The position numbers were made by a program, and so were the translations under genes. From positions 5,767,076 to 5,831,075 of the forward strand of contig JAPWDM010000022.1 of the NCBI GenBank assembly GCA_035578155.1: 64,000 nt of DNA, written 5' to 3'. Shown in pieces: positions 12,851 through 25,839 of this stretch. The stretch is from Brachynemurus nebulosus (Eukaryota; Arthropoda; Insecta; Neuroptera; Myrmeleontidae). Position 1 is the stretch's first letter. Each line of letters starts with the position of its first letter. The notes beneath the pieces are model-generated. The model worked only from the letters and a program-made list of their open reading frames with translations. It was not told the origin of the DNA and ran no database searches.

Positions 12851-13558
12851 TATTTAATATTTTTCGCTGTTTAATAAGTATGTTAAGTTTCATTCAAATT
12901 GGCAAGTATTAGTTGGGTAGTGTTATTTGTCAGAATGTTTTGCCGATCTAGTTTTTTCAATATTTCTTTGCTCGTTTTCAGAATTTGTATTTTAATTTCT
13001 ACGGACAAATAACTCATTCTTTTCTTCGATTTTAGTAACTTTTATTTGCTGATGTTGACCATTAATTGATCGAAACATATCAAATATTTTTCAATGATTT
13101 TTTTAGCGAATGTCGAAAATTTTGAAAATTTTTTCACCGTTAGTAAGTTAAAGTATTTGAATTCATTAAGTAATTAAATGATGTCCACAAGAACCTTACG
13201 AACTACCATAAGTTATATGAGATCCCTAGGACCCGTTTTTTACTGTTAGGATAAACTTTTTACTGAAATTATTTTAGATGAATAAAGTTTATGTTGTATG
13301 ATTTCCGCCAGGGTTTACTGTTCCCATTATTGTAAAAAATAAACTAACCGACCGATTTTGAAAATTTTTTCACTGTTAGAGAACTAAATTATTTTAGATG
13401 GATACAACTATGCTGCACAAAGTCCGTTCGGGTTCTTGGGTTCCAAAAATATCAAAACTAATTACCCAGCCGATTTTAAAAAATCTTTTACTCTTAGAAA
13501 GCTAAACTATTTTAAATAGGTACAGTTCTTAGATGAGATCCGCCAGTCCCCAAAATTT

Positions 13559-13795
13559 GGAAATTCGCTATGTTATGCAGATGCTGCGACAGGGGTATTT
13601 TGTAATAAAACGAAAATTAAAATTGGTCACGAAACTTGTTGCGTATTGAATTGTAAAAATAATGGGCAAAACAGTAATTACAAATTCTATAAATTTCCAA
13701 GAGCAAGTTGGAAATTAGAGGAACGGAATAAATGGATAGCTGCTGTAAACAGAAAATACCCCTGTCGCAGCATATGCATAACATAGCGAATTTTG
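13559..13795 (+). mobile_element. ISL2EU-type MITE carrying a THAP exon
   Basis: About 40-bp inverted ends (aaattcgctatgttatgcag on the left, its inverse on the right, both running on to ctgcgacaggggtatttt). The interior reads CCVLNCKNNGQNSN...FYKFPRAS in one open frame. That is the start of a THAP zinc-binding domain: a Cys pair, basic residues, then an F.FP motif. The element is 237 bp and cannot move itself. It sits exactly at the symmetry centre of the fold-back array. Confidence 0.75.
13595..13752 (+). pseudogene. THAP-domain N-terminal exon fragment
   Basis: The open stretch includes CCVLNCKN, FYKFPRASWKLEERN and KWIAAVNRK. This matches the first half of a THAP domain (C..C near the start; F..FP; a downstream W). 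The second half, with the C..H pair and the AVPTIF-like end, is not here, but an equivalent second half is present at 16673 in the ISL2EU copy. It resembles a captured first exon of an ISL2EU transposase. Confidence 0.65.
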
Positions 13796-14098
13796 AAATA
13801 TTGGGAACTGGCGAATCTCATCTAAGACCTGTACCTATTTAAAATAGTTTAGCTTTCTGAGAGTAAAAGAATTTTTAAAATCGGCTGGGTAATTAGTTTT
13901 GGTATTTTTGGGGACCCAAGAACCCGAACAGATTTTGTGCAGCATAGTTGTATCCATCTAAAATAATTTAGTTCTCTAGCAGTGAGAAATTTTTTAGAAT
14001 CGGTTCGGTAGCTTATTATTGGCGTTTTCGGATCTGCAAGATCCCGGTGGACCTCATTAAAAAATCAGCTCGACCGTATATTCTAGGCGGACTTTATG

Positions 14099-14210
<112 letters not shown>

Positions 14211-15599
14211 GATATTTTACCTTTCTAACAGTTTAAAGTATTTTCAAAACCCGTTGTGTAGCATTCTACGCCGCATTTGTATCCGCAGGACAGTTGTGGA
14301 TCTCAGATAACACAACCTGTACCTATCTAAAATAGTTTACCTCGGTAATAGTAAAAAAATTTTCAAAATCGGTCAGTTATTTTATTTTTGACACTTTTAG
14401 GTCCCACTGACGCTGTCGGACCTTACATAACGTAATCTATATCTATTTAAAACAGTTTAACTCTCTAACAGTGAAAAGATTTTCAAAATCGGTCGGTTAG
14501 TTTATTTTTACCACTTTTGGGTACCATGGACCCTGGAGGACCCTACATTACGTAATGTATATCTATCTAAAATAGCTTAGCTCCCTAACAGTGAAAAAAT
14601 TTTTAAAATCGGTCGGTTAGTTTATTCTTGACACTTTTGGATCCTATGGACCCTGGCGGACCTTACATAACGTAATCTATATTTATCTAAAATAGTTTAG
14701 CTCAGTAACAGTGAAAAAATTTTCAAAATCGGTCAGTTAGTTTATTTTTGACACTTTTGGGTCCAATGGACCCTGGCGGACCTTACATAATGTAATCTAT
14801 ATCTATCTAAAATAGTTTAGCTCTGTAACAGTGAAAAAATTTTCAAAATTGGTCGTTTGCTTTATTTTTTACAATTATGGGATCAGTAAAAACCCTGGCG
14901 AAACTCATACAACTCTAGTACTCTAACAGTAAGAAAAGGGTTCTAGGGATCTCATATAACTTATGGCAGTCCGTAAGGTTCTTGCGGACATCATTTAATT
15001 AATTAATTCAAATACTTTATAATTTACTACCTGGGAAAAATTTTTAAAATCGATTGGGTAATTAATTTTTGGCGTTTTTAGGTCCCCAAAACCTTGACGG
15101 ATCTCACATAAAATACCTTAAATCCATTTAAAATTGTTTAGCTTTTTAACATTAATAATTATTAGTGAAAAAATTTTCAAAATCGATTCATTTAAAATTT
15201 TTTTCCGGGCATACATACATATATATTATGTTGCTTTGTTTTATATTTAATAATATTATATCATAACATAATTTTCAATTTCTTATTTATTTAAAATTCA
15301 ATAAAAAAAAAATATCTTAATATATTCTTTATTATAATAGATATATGTGGATAGATTTCACTTGTTCTCACAAAATTCTTTAAAAAAAAAATGAAATATT
15401 TTTATAGTTTTTAAGAATTGAGACATAAATATAAATTACTTATTAGACTAACAAAGAGAGAAAATTAATACTAATGTGAAAAATTATAATTTTCTCGAAA
15501 AATACTTAAGATAGAAAGACAATTTTAAGAATATTTTCTTCTTAATTTTTTTCTGGCTTTTCAACGATGTAAAAATCGAACTGTCTAATGAGAGGATCA

Positions 15600-15750
15600 A
15601 ATGATAAAAAATGATAAAAAATGGCCAGAAAGCCTACTTCTGAGCATCCAACATGTCTGGCTGACGAACTTAGCCGAGCTAATCCGGATTTTAGTTTGCA
15701 CACAAAATTTCATAAGCACTAAACGTTTCGTTCGAAAGTTATCGTGGCGG

Positions 15751-15813
<63 letters not shown>

Positions 15814-15935
15814 TTTAGTGAATATCATTTTCGTATTCTAGGGACCTCAAAACATATTTCTGCCATAGTGCCGGGCTCAGATTGCGTCATGAGACCTACT
15901 CTAATAGCTGAATTTCGAGTTTTCGAAATTCGCTA
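15600..15935 (-). repeat. Dispersed repeat E, copy 2 (inverted)
   Basis: The reverse complement of the 9706 and 19668 copies, with a (TA)n tract at 15753-15810 and the tagcgaatttc end at about 15920-15935. The 111-codon frame across it (15601-15936) is a repeat artefact. No gene is seen in 15200-15600. Confidence 0.75.
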
Positions 15936-16042
15936 AAAGTAAGTAATGTATAATATTTTTACGATTATTTTTTTTTTTTTTTTGCATTTGGAAAAACACC
16001 TTTCGGCTATTTCCCAATATAGGTACGTGCCATCATATTTTT

Positions 16043-16600
16043 GATTATAAATAAGAAACGTGTAAGAAACTAATGGTCCGATTTTAATGATTTTTTTCTA
16101 AAGTGTTCGCTATTGTGCCGGATTAATTAAAAAATTACTAGAACTCGATACCGATACTGGAAATGCTGGGAAAGCTTCGGAAATAAATGGACGGGGTAGC
16201 ACCACTGAAATCTCATTTTCAGGCAAAGGGTAATTGGAACCTCATTTTCGGGCAAAGGGTAATTAAATAAGAACTCCAATTACCCTTTGCCCGAAAATGA
16301 GGTTTCAGTGGTGCTACCCCGTTCATTTATTTTCGAAGTTTTCCCAACATTTCCAGTATCGGTATCGAATTTTAGTATTTTTTTAACTAATCCGCTATAA
16401 TAGTGAACACTTTAAAAAAAAATTCATTAAAATCGGACCATTAGTTTTTTATTTAAAACCAAATTCGGAAGCTTTCCCAGCATCTCCAGTATCGGTATCA
16501 AGTTCTAGTATTTTTTTTAATTAATCCGGGACAGTAGCGAACACTTAAAAAATTCATTAAAATCGGACCATTAGTTTCTCTTTTATAGTCAAAAATATGG
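16043..16600. repeat. Fold-back hairpin repeat H, copy 1
   Basis: A long palindrome. 'gaaactaatggtccgatttt', 'ctggaaatgctgggaaagc' and 'cattttcgggcaaagggtaat' on the left reappear inverted from 16280 to 16600. The core attaccctttgcccgaaaat pairs with its inverse a few tens of bases away. A related copy lies at 63340-63960. No ORF. Confidence 0.75.
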
Positions 16601-18002
16601 TGGCACGTATATTGCGAGTTAGTCCACCTTTCAATGATTAAGTGTTTATAATCTATTTATTATTTTCTTTAGTGCTGATGGATCCCCATGGTACTCAAAG
16701 CTGTATGATAAGATATGTAGTGCTCACTTCATTGGAGGCAAAAAGGCTAATGAGCAGGCCAGTCCTAGTTACGTTCCAACAATATTTGATTTAAAATACA
16801 AGTCCGCAAGCGTTAACGAAAATGCAGATATATTAAGGTTCAGACGATTCATGGAACAAAGAAACAATACAAAATTTGCAGCAAGTACAGTTAATATTCA
16901 AAATACTATAGTGAAGTTGAAATGATTGAAACTAGTGCAAATTCAAATATGGATAAAAAATGCCAAGTTGATATATTTGCGAATGCTGAAAATCCAGGGA
17001 AACATTTATTTGTAACAGGTATATTTATTACAAACAAACATGTGATGCTGAAATTCAAACAGAATTGGCAAGTAATTCAAAGATTAGGAAGAATTATAAA
17101 ACAATAAAACACCAAGAATGTAATACAACTCGAAAGATTTACGCTGATAAAGCAGTCACAACGAAAAATAAATATTTTGCTGGTTTTCGATCAATTACTG
17201 ACGAAGGGCAGCTGATAGATCTTGCTGGTGTCACTTTCAACAATTTTCGTTTTTTATTAAAAAGAATTATAGAAAATTGCAAATATACCGTTGCCAAAGA
17301 AGATAGACTTCTCATATTTTTGATGAAAATGAAACTTGGTGTAACATTTTCAGCCTTAAGTGTTTTGTTTGGTATTCATAGAACAACAGTATCAAGGATA
17401 TTTTATTCATATCTTGAAGAATTAGCTTCTGCAACATCTAATTTAGTCTTTTGACCCGATAAAAATGTTGTGCAAGCAACAATGCCGGAATGCTTTTATC
17501 CAAATTATAGTAATACCAGGGTAATTATTGATTGTACTGAGTTTCGAATAGAAATGCCATCAACTATTGATAATCGTGTGTTATGGTACTCACATTACAA
17601 AAAGGGGTTCACTGCAAAGGTACTCATAGGGATCACACCAGGAGGCTTTATTTCATTTAAATCAAAGGTAGCCGGCGGAAGAAAAAGTGATTCGCAAATA
17701 ACAGTAGAATCAGGTTTGATTGATTATTTAGAAAACGGTGACATTGTTTTGGCTATAAAGGCTTTGCAGAAATTAAAAAAGTCCTAGATGAAAGTGGAAA
17801 AGAAATAGGAATTATTATGCCACCTTTTTTGCAAAATAAAACAGATTTTTCAGTAGATGAGACTGATTATACATACAATACAGCCAGAGTAATAATTCAC
17901 GTTGAAAGAATAATACAACGATTGAAAGTATATCAGATACTGAATAAAATTCCCAAAAACTTATTTTCTCGTATTGATGATATTGTACATATTTGCTGTG
18001 TA

Positions 18003-18967
18003 CAGTGAAACCTGCCAAGTTGGACACCTCTGTATACTGGACACCTGCTCAAGTTGGACACTTTTCAATTGGCCTGGCGAAATTACATTGTTTTAAATGC
18101 ATATTAATACTTATAAGTTGGACACCTCTATATGTTGGAAACCTGTCTAATTTGGACAGTTTTTTAAAATGATTTTTGATATTTTGACCTGTTTACGTTG
18201 GACATTCATGTATTTTACACGTGACCGAAACATGGCAAGCTGTATCTACGGAAACAATTGTTAAGTGTTTTAGACGAGCTGGTTTTAGTATTCCAAAAGC
18301 AAATGAAGGGGATCATAATGAAGACCCTGATTCAGAACTTCGCGATGCAATTAAATTATTACCTCCAGAGTTTCAAAATCAGTTACAGACTGCTGAAGAA
18401 ATGATCACCGCCGATGCCTACTTGGAGGTACACGATCATGTCTTCAATACACATCAAGACGTTCTTCAACATGTTTTACAACTAGACGAGGAACAAGAAA
18501 TCGAAGAATCTAGTGACGAGTGCGAGAAAGTAGCGGAGAAACCAACAACCCCTGAAGAAGCTTTGAACGGTATAAATACCGCCATTAAGTATTTAACTGA
18601 AAACCCATGCGAACTGTTGGAAGATTTATTCAAAATTCAAAGCAAATTAGAAAGCAAAATTTTCCTAAAAATTGTATCCAAACAAACTAAGATAAGTGAT
18701 TTTTTTACGAAAGATAATGTTTAAATATCTATAATATGTATGTATTACGATTGTTATTCGATAGTTTATTTCAATAAATATTGATACGTAGATGTGTGTA
18801 TATGTATTACTTTAAAAATAATTAATTTTGCATTATATTCTAAATTAGTGTTAACCTTAAAATTACTAAGCGTAGATGATTTTGGTATTTTGCATATGTT
18901 GGACACCTGTTTATGTTGGACAGTTTTTGATTGCACCGCGAGTGTCCAACTTAAACAGGTTCTACTG
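18003..18967 (+). mobile_element. pogo/Tigger transposon inserted in the transposase
   Basis: A 965-bp element flanked by TA (18001-18002 and 18968-18969). The ends are inverted: cagtgaaacctgccaagttg on the left, and the right end inverted gives cagtagaacctgtttaagtt. Further 'gttggacacct' repeats occur near each end. It carries the C-terminal part of a Tigger-type transposase and has lost the rest. The host reading frame is continuous on either side if the element and one TA are removed. Confidence 0.9.
18215..18724 (+). pseudogene. Tigger/pogo transposase C-terminal fragment
   Basis: The frame includes TWQAVSTETIVKCFRRAGF, the conserved 'W..V..ETI..CFR.AGF' block near the end of the Tigger/CENP-B/jerky-type DDE domain. 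It continues with an acidic region and ends EALNGINTAIKYL...KISDFF, a usual tail for these proteins. The DNA-binding domain and the catalytic Asp residues are missing. The fragment is open for about 167 codons, so the deletion derivative is fairly young or its tail is little mutated. Confidence 0.8.
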
Positions 18968-19176
18968 TATTAGTAAACTTGCAGCCCCCAATATTTTCAA
19001 ATAAAGAAACAAAAAACACAATGTATGATTAAAAATTAATGTTTTTTTATTTAATCTTTTTATAAACTATATACTTTTTATAAATTTTTGTATGAATAAA
19101 ATAATATATGTAATTTAAATAACGAATAAATTCAATAGTTTTTATAATAATGAATATCCTTATATTTAATTTTTAG

Positions 19177-19240
19177 CGAATTTTCGAATCGAAGGTTCAG
19201 CTGAGTCCGTGACTATAATAGAACAGAGACGACAGGGCTA
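19177..19240 (+). repeat. Repeat E end fragment
   Basis: It begins tttttagcgaattttcgaatc and has the 'aaggttcagct' follow-on seen at the starts of repeat E copies. It is short and truncated. It lies between the convergent ISL2EU genes. Confidence 0.4.
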
Positions 19241-19667
19241 TTATTTAACCCATAGTGTACCAGACAGATTTCATGTTTTGTATTCCAATGGTATTTTTAA
19301 GTGCCCATTTTTCTTAAAAAACTATCCATAAAAGAGTATCTATGATATTGATCTGGTCTCAAAATTAACTATATTTTTACCCGTAAAAGTACGCTTCGGC
19401 AGAGTTTATCTGTTATTATTATTATTATTGTTATCATTATAATATTGGAATTCAGTTTTGTATTACTAATTGCTCTATACAAAAGTGGTAAATAATTCTT
19501 AAAATAAAATTCTTCACTTTTTAAAATGCTATTTCTTATGAAATTTTCGTCTCTATCTACTCGTATTAAACAAGTACCATTTTCTACTGGCGAATATAAA
19601 AAGAGATCACACATTGTCATGCCAGTAATATACATTTGTACTTGGACTTGTGTATAATAGGGTTTGT

Positions 19668-20163
<496 letters not shown>

Positions 20164-20254
20164 TAATTCTACTTCGTCATTTACAAATTCCAGATACTGT
20201 AAATTAGAAAATTTCTGAGTGAAATTCACCACAGGTTGTTTTTGACAAGATATA

Positions 20255-21407
20255 GGGTTGATCGGGGTAATTGTGAATGGATTTTCGTGAATTGAGATAA
20301 AAGTGTTGTTTTAAGTATTTTTTATTTTATATATCACATTATGGTTGATTTATTTTTAATTCTACATTATTCAGGATGCAACAAATGCACACAAATTTTC
20401 AGTAATGCACACAAATTTTCAGTAAATTCGTATGAAAAACAAAAATTTTATAAGCCATTCACATTTTCCCGGTGCGGTTTTGCAAATCTTATGAATTTCG
20501 GGGTAAATGTGAATGCCATCAGAAAAATTATTTAGAATGGATTACAAGAGGAGTGAGGTACATCAGAGTAAGGACCAACTCAAATTCTTCATATTTACCC
20601 CACTTTCAAATTTTTCATCATACTTTAGCGGTCACAATTTCTCTTTGTTTAATGCAAGTTACGCATACCTCAAATTTGTACAAAAAATCAAGGTTAAATA
20701 AAAATAACAAAAATTGTAAGAACAAATTTGTTACAAGCTAAAAATGATATTTTGATGATATTTTGTCATTTTATCAAATAAAAAATCAAAAAATTACATG
20801 ATTTTTACACAAAAACAAGGAAAATAGGACTTTTTCAAGGAAATACATTCAGTTTACATGAACAAAAAACAATCTATTTTTTTTTGTGTTGTTTGTACAA
20901 CGGAAACTTGTACAATATATGTCATTGTACATCATCATCAACATTTTCAACTGTGAAAAGGACACTACTGAAATTTTTGACTGGATGGGGGCATTTGTGA
21001 ATGACGTTCACAATTACCCCGGAATTTTAAAATCATGGGGTAATTGTGAATTGGTAATAAATTGTCCAACTTATTTAGCAGTTAATAAGGAACCCTCCCC
21101 CCCAGGCTTTAGACCACTTCTTTAAAAGTACCTTTATCCATTTCTTACCTTTAAAAAAAAAGAAAATGTATTTAAAAATTTTTTTTTTTGAGGATTGGTC
21201 GAAGTAAGATACACAAAATTTTGCAAGGGTTTTTTCAAAATAAAAAAAAAGATACTAATACTTGGAGAATTGTTATGAAATTTTAATTGCATATTAAGAA
21301 AGGACAGAAAAACATACTAAGATTTGATTTTTAACAAAATTAATGTTATTTTAGAAATTATAGGCGCCGTTGACAATTGCCCCAATTCACATTTACCCCG
21401 GTCAACC
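20255..21407. mobile_element. TIR transposon with iterated GGGGTAAWTGTGAAT
   Basis: The ends are inverted: ggttgatcggggtaattgtg on the left; the right end inverted gives ggttgaccggggtaaatgtg. The motif ggggtaa(a/t)tgtgaat recurs internally near 20500, 21000-21055 and at both ends, in both orientations. It splits the YqaJ frame. No transposase is recognised; short open frames around 20341-20741 are not assigned. A TA target is possible. Confidence 0.7.
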
Positions 21408-22560
21408 TTAGGACAGAAATTCGACAAACTTTGTAATGCATCCATCTTGTACGACAACTCCATCTACACTTGTACATAGCCAAGGTTGAGTTTTGCTTAC
21501 AATCAGTCCAACTCGTATCACTTGGCAGTTATTTAATTTTTTATATTGTTCCAAGGCAAAGATTTCATTATTTTTGCCGTAGCGAGTAGCTTCACAATCA
21601 ACTAATTTGGGATATAGAATACTATTAGCCAGACTGTCAGTTGATTTGGTTGTACGCACTTTTATACTGTGCACGTTTGTACTAGAGGAAATTTTTATTT
21701 TCCTGGCAGTATACCATTCTTTACACTTCGATTGTTCGATAGTCTTATTATAAACATAAATCAAAAATGTCCTCATTTCTCATCACAATATTTTTTTCAT
21801 AGAAGTCTTTTAAATTTTGTTAAATTTTTAATTCCCCATTACTTTTATATATTTTGAAATCTTCTCTAAAAATACAAAAATTTTTAAGACATTCCATACA
21901 TTCCTCTTTTTTCAAATAAATGTCAGCCTGGTCGATTAAATTTCGGACAACCTTAGTTACGGCTGTTTCAATCTCTTCAATATTATACTTCGGGATAGCA
22001 GCTTCCATCAAATATTTCAAAGTCTAGGTTCTCTTCAATTCCAAAAGATCAAAGGGCTTTTTTCTTTGCAAATTGTCGAGCACTTGGTTTACCCCATTGC
22101 TGTTCTTTGCTGGTTTTTGAAAAGCTTTCTTCATGATTTGCATAGTAAATTAGAGCCGCTACATGTTTACATTTACCGCTTTTATTGTACAATGTACACA
22201 CAATCACATTTCACACCAGTTATATAACGGGTAGAATTAATCTGTAAGTAAGTAAAATTGTAAAATTATGTGTTGGTTTATGCTTACATAATTACATAAA
22301 ATACAATTTTTTTAATTTACATCTATGTATTAAGTTGAATATGCTATAACCCAGCTTACATTCAGGGATGTTATATATGGCGTGGATGTCACAGAAGTCT
22401 GATGAATTATTCGAGCGTTAATTGTGTGGTTCATCCGTTCATATCACTTTGCCGCACTTCTTCCACATCTCTAACATGTTCAGCTAGAATTAGTTTTTTC
22501 CCTTCTATTGAAATTTTATATCGTGTGTAACAGCTTGAAAGCCGGTTTTAATAACTAATA

Positions 22561-22880
22561 AGCTCATTTTTACTGAAAATAGAAAGAACATGTTTAATAA
22601 TCACATCTAAAAAAAATTTGTACACAAAACTAGACGTGTAAGAGATTACTTACTTCTTTAGTATCAAGTCACTTATAACAAAACATTGAATTGTTACTAA
22701 AATTCGTTAAAATAACTATAATTCGTTATCATCAGTCATAAATCATTTAAGAAATTTATTTAAATTGTTTATTATTTTTTCAATATATGTTTTGTAATAC
22801 ACATGGAGATGTACTTATGTAAATTCCCACCTTAATTTCTACCGTTAGTTGGCACTATCATCGCGCACCTCGCCATATCT
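22561..22880. other. Non-coding, nothing recognised
   Basis: AT-rich DNA. The right end of the ISL2EU element should lie here or beyond, but I cannot find a copy of its terminal repeat. Confidence 0.35.
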
Positions 22881-23000
22881 AATTAGTCACAAACAAATTT
22901 AAGAGTGTCACAAACATTCACAAACGATTGGCATAGAAGAAAAGTTAAAATTTTAACTTTTTGAATTTTGTGTTGGCTAATCGTAAGAGGGTTCCATTGT
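22880..23000 (-). repeat. Dispersed repeat G, copy 4
   Basis: The reverse complement of 1945-2075. It shares the 'gtgttggctaatcgtaag' and 'gttaaaattttaacttttt' segments. Confidence 0.55.
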
Positions 23001-23214
23001 AGGTAGTATAATGGTAGTATATTTATTTTTGTTTGTAGCCCTTTAGTTAATTTATTATTAATAATCAAAATTCAGTACTGAAGTTAGCAGGAAGCAATCT
23101 TGAATGTAAATTTTTTTTGATAGCAATAGAAAAATTATCGTTTTTAGGGTCTATTATAAAGGTAAAATGTTTGTAGGGTCGCATGATAAGACATTAAAAA
23201 GTTATTTAAAAAAT

Positions 23215-23990
23215 TGCCCATGCGTAGAACCACTGTCATGGCACGACTTGAGCTTGGGACTATGGCAGAAATTTGTTTTGAGGTCCCTAGAAACCGAAAA
23301 TAATATTCAATATTAACTCAATACATGTACAAAATTTCAGCCCTCTAGGTTTACTCAGAGAGTCTCTAGGCGTGTTAGAAAAAAAGCAAAAAAGCTAAAG
23401 AAATATTGGCGTAATAATCGTGGGGGTAAGGGTTAAAAGTTGAAACCTCCAAAAAACAGTGGCTGGCTATTAACTTAACCTATACACAAAATTTCAACCC
23501 TCTAGGCTTATTTCGGGAGATTTTGACTTTGACAAAACTGCTAAAAAATAAGGAAACTAATCTTTTTTTTCGTATAAAAATGGTGGAGGTAAGGGTTAAA
23601 AGTTGACTCCCAAAAAACACACCCTTGATACTAACTCAATCCGAATACAAAATTTCAGCCCTTTAGGTTTATCTGGGTGACTTGCACGCGTGACACAAAC
23701 TTCGAAAATGTCGAAAAAACATGAAATTGTAGCTTAAAAATGCTGGGGGTGGGGGTAAAATATTAAAACGTCCCTAGGTACGGACTCTATCAACATACAA
23801 AATTTCAACCCCATACGTTAATTCTGGGACGCTGTGGGCTTGTTAGATCCAGCCCAAAAACTTTTTTCCCTCTCTACTCCCTCCAAATCACCCTCGGAAG
23901 CTGAATTTTGGATATATTGTAGATAATCGTCCGAAAAATTATTTCCAACCAGTTTGGAAAAGTTTTAACGTTTTGTTGTAAACACCATAT
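23215..23990 (-). repeat. Chimeric repeat: E end joined to inverted repeat A
   Basis: About 23215-23305 is the left block of repeat E ('gttttgaggtccctagaaac'). It passes directly into repeat A tandem units in reverse orientation (23305-23990; 'aaaatttcagccctctaggt' corresponds to 'acctagagggctgaaatttt'). No (TA)n tract separates them. Confidence 0.65.
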
Positions 23991-24435
23991 TAGAAAATTT
24001 TTTTGTTTCAAAAATGATGGCCATTTCGTTGTGCATTAAAAAAGTAGGAAGAAGTAACGTAAAAGCCCCTATACCGGAACACTATTTTTAGGTGTGTAAT
24101 TAAACTGGCTTATAAAAATTGACAAATAAATTAAACACCCATTTTTTTTTTTTAATAAGTTGAAAGAAAGTTTTCTTAATCCAATGAATATGTTTTTTAA
24201 AAAAATACAACCCAAAAATTTTTATTTATTAATGTTTTTCTTTTACAAAATGTCGACATCTATATCCAAACAAAGAAATATTAATGACACTAGGAGTTGG
24301 GAACCGATATACAAGCAGACGTGTAATATGAGTAATATGACACAGAGTGACATTTAGACGTCAATGTAGGAAACATAGAATGGTTTAAATATCAGACGTA
24401 AATAAAGGATCAAAATACTGTATTCAACAAAAATT

Positions 24436-24437
<2 letters not shown>

Positions 24438-24497
<60 letters not shown>

Positions 24498-24524
24498 GTA
24501 TATGTAAATATATATATATATATA

Positions 24525-24597
<73 letters not shown>

Positions 24598-24840
24598 TTT
24601 AATTAAGTAATGAAAAATTATATGCGAGGTGAATTTAAAATGAAAAATAATTGTTCTTCAGAGGTTTCTTTTAGAAATAACTTCATTAATATATAAATGT
24701 CAAAACTGTTCCAGTATTGGATCGCCTTCCGGTATAGGGGCTTTTACCCTATAATAAAATATATTGTTGAAAAATTAATTTTTTGAGAATCGGGAGTTAA
24801 TATTTAAGAGTATCCCGTTTATGAAGTGTATCTAGTTTTG
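24438..24840 (+). repeat. (TA)n plus family F repeat
   Basis: TA tracts at 24438-24491 and 24508-24595 lead into family F: 'ctttaattaagtaatgaaa', 'gaaataacttcattaatata' and 'ggatcgccttccggtatag'. A near-identical copy follows the tract at 30637-30815, and an inverted one lies at 390-505. It abuts the stop codon of the kinase gene, so the 3' end of that transcript probably lies in this repeat. Confidence 0.75.
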
Positions 24841-24847
24841 CCAAACC

Positions 24848-25218
24848 CTATGTTCTATCCTGAAACATTTTTATTACCATTAATTCATCTTTCCATTCTT
24901 TCATCATGTGAATAACATTTGTCTCTTTTTTTTCTTGATCCACTAATTTTTCATTTAAAATCCATGAATGCTCTTCAATTTCAGAAGCGGCGATACGCAA
25001 GGTCGGATTTTTTAAAAGCATTTTACGTAGTAAATTTAATCCATCGAAAGATATAACAATTTCTTCGTATGATGGTTCATCATTTAAAATTGATTCTATC
25101 AAATTGTGTTCATCTTCGGTGTAAAATGGAAATTCACCTTTTAGTAATAAATACATTATTATACCCATTGACCAAACATCGCATTGTTGATTATAATTTT
25201 TAATTAATATTTCGGGAG
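24848..25218 (-). CDS. STK33-like Ser/Thr kinase, last exon
   Basis: The C-terminal lobe of a protein kinase of the CAMK type. A splice acceptor precedes 25218. The exon starts in phase to complete an APE motif (the Ala codon is split across the intron). It then reads NQQCDVWSMGIIMYLL (subdomain IX Asp), a GEFPF stretch, and LRKMLLKNPTLRIAASEI (subdomain XI Arg), and ends in a charged tail at a TAG at 24848. There are no internal stops. The spacing and the QQCDVWS wording resemble STK33-type kinases, which is recall rather than a search. It joins the 27679-27849 exon in matching phase. The 3' UTR would enter a family F repeat at once. Alternatives are other CAMK kinases. Confidence 0.8.
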
Positions 25219-25839
25219 CTAAAAATGACAAAAGAGGCTTGAATTTATCAAATGGTGAAATACACACTACGTCGTCAGAAGTATGGTGACATCTTGACCC
25301 AAGGGGTGCCCATACTTTTGTCACGGTAGTATACTAGTATACCAAAACATTAAGTACAGTACCGCGTCAAAAATATAGACACTCTTTGATTCAAGGTATG
25401 CCCATACCTTTGACTACGTAGTGTGTGCTGGAACTTGCTCAGCCCTTCCACTAGTGGCTTTTGAAATTATGACATCTAGCTAAAACGTAAATAAATGAAT
25501 CTTAACAATTTTAAATTCACCAGTATACTAATACAATATCAATTTTCCCTTTTCTAATTATTGTAAAAATGACTTCCATATAAATTTTCATCCCCTGTTT
25601 CACCCCGACCCCCTTACGAGATGTATTTCTAACAACACAGAAACAGATTACTTTTGTTTCCAAACCAGTAATCTAACACTAATTTCCATATTTCTAACTA
25701 AAAAAATTATAGATTTCTATGCAAATTTACATCCCCTATTTTACCTCCTTAGGGGGTGAATTTTCAAAAATCCTTTAGTGCTCACCTATTTTATATAAGA
25801 AATCCCTTCTCAAAATTTCACGTTTCTACACCTAGCGGT

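Larger units (their letters stand above)
16673..19025 (+). pseudogene. ISL2EU THAP/DDE transposase, interrupted
   Basis: A splice acceptor (ttttctttag) precedes 16673. The exon reads the second half of a THAP domain (ICSAHFIGGKKA...SYVPTIF, with its C..H pair). A linker with an IQTE motif follows, then a helix-turn-helix (FGIHRTTVSRIF, about 17370-17400) and a DDE-type catalytic domain: first Asp in VIIDCTEFRIE (about 17520), last Glu in HVERIIQRLK (about 17900). This THAP plus HTH plus DDE_4 order is that of ISL2EU (IS4EU-like) transposases. Damage: a frameshift near 16905, a TGA at 17452-17454, a 1-base loss near 17755 that removes the second catalytic Asp, and a pogo element at 18003-18967 that splits the C-terminus. 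Coding resumes at 18970 (LVNLQPPIFS). The first THAP exon was not found here. The transposase faces the YqaJ gene at 19400-22560. Confidence 0.8.
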
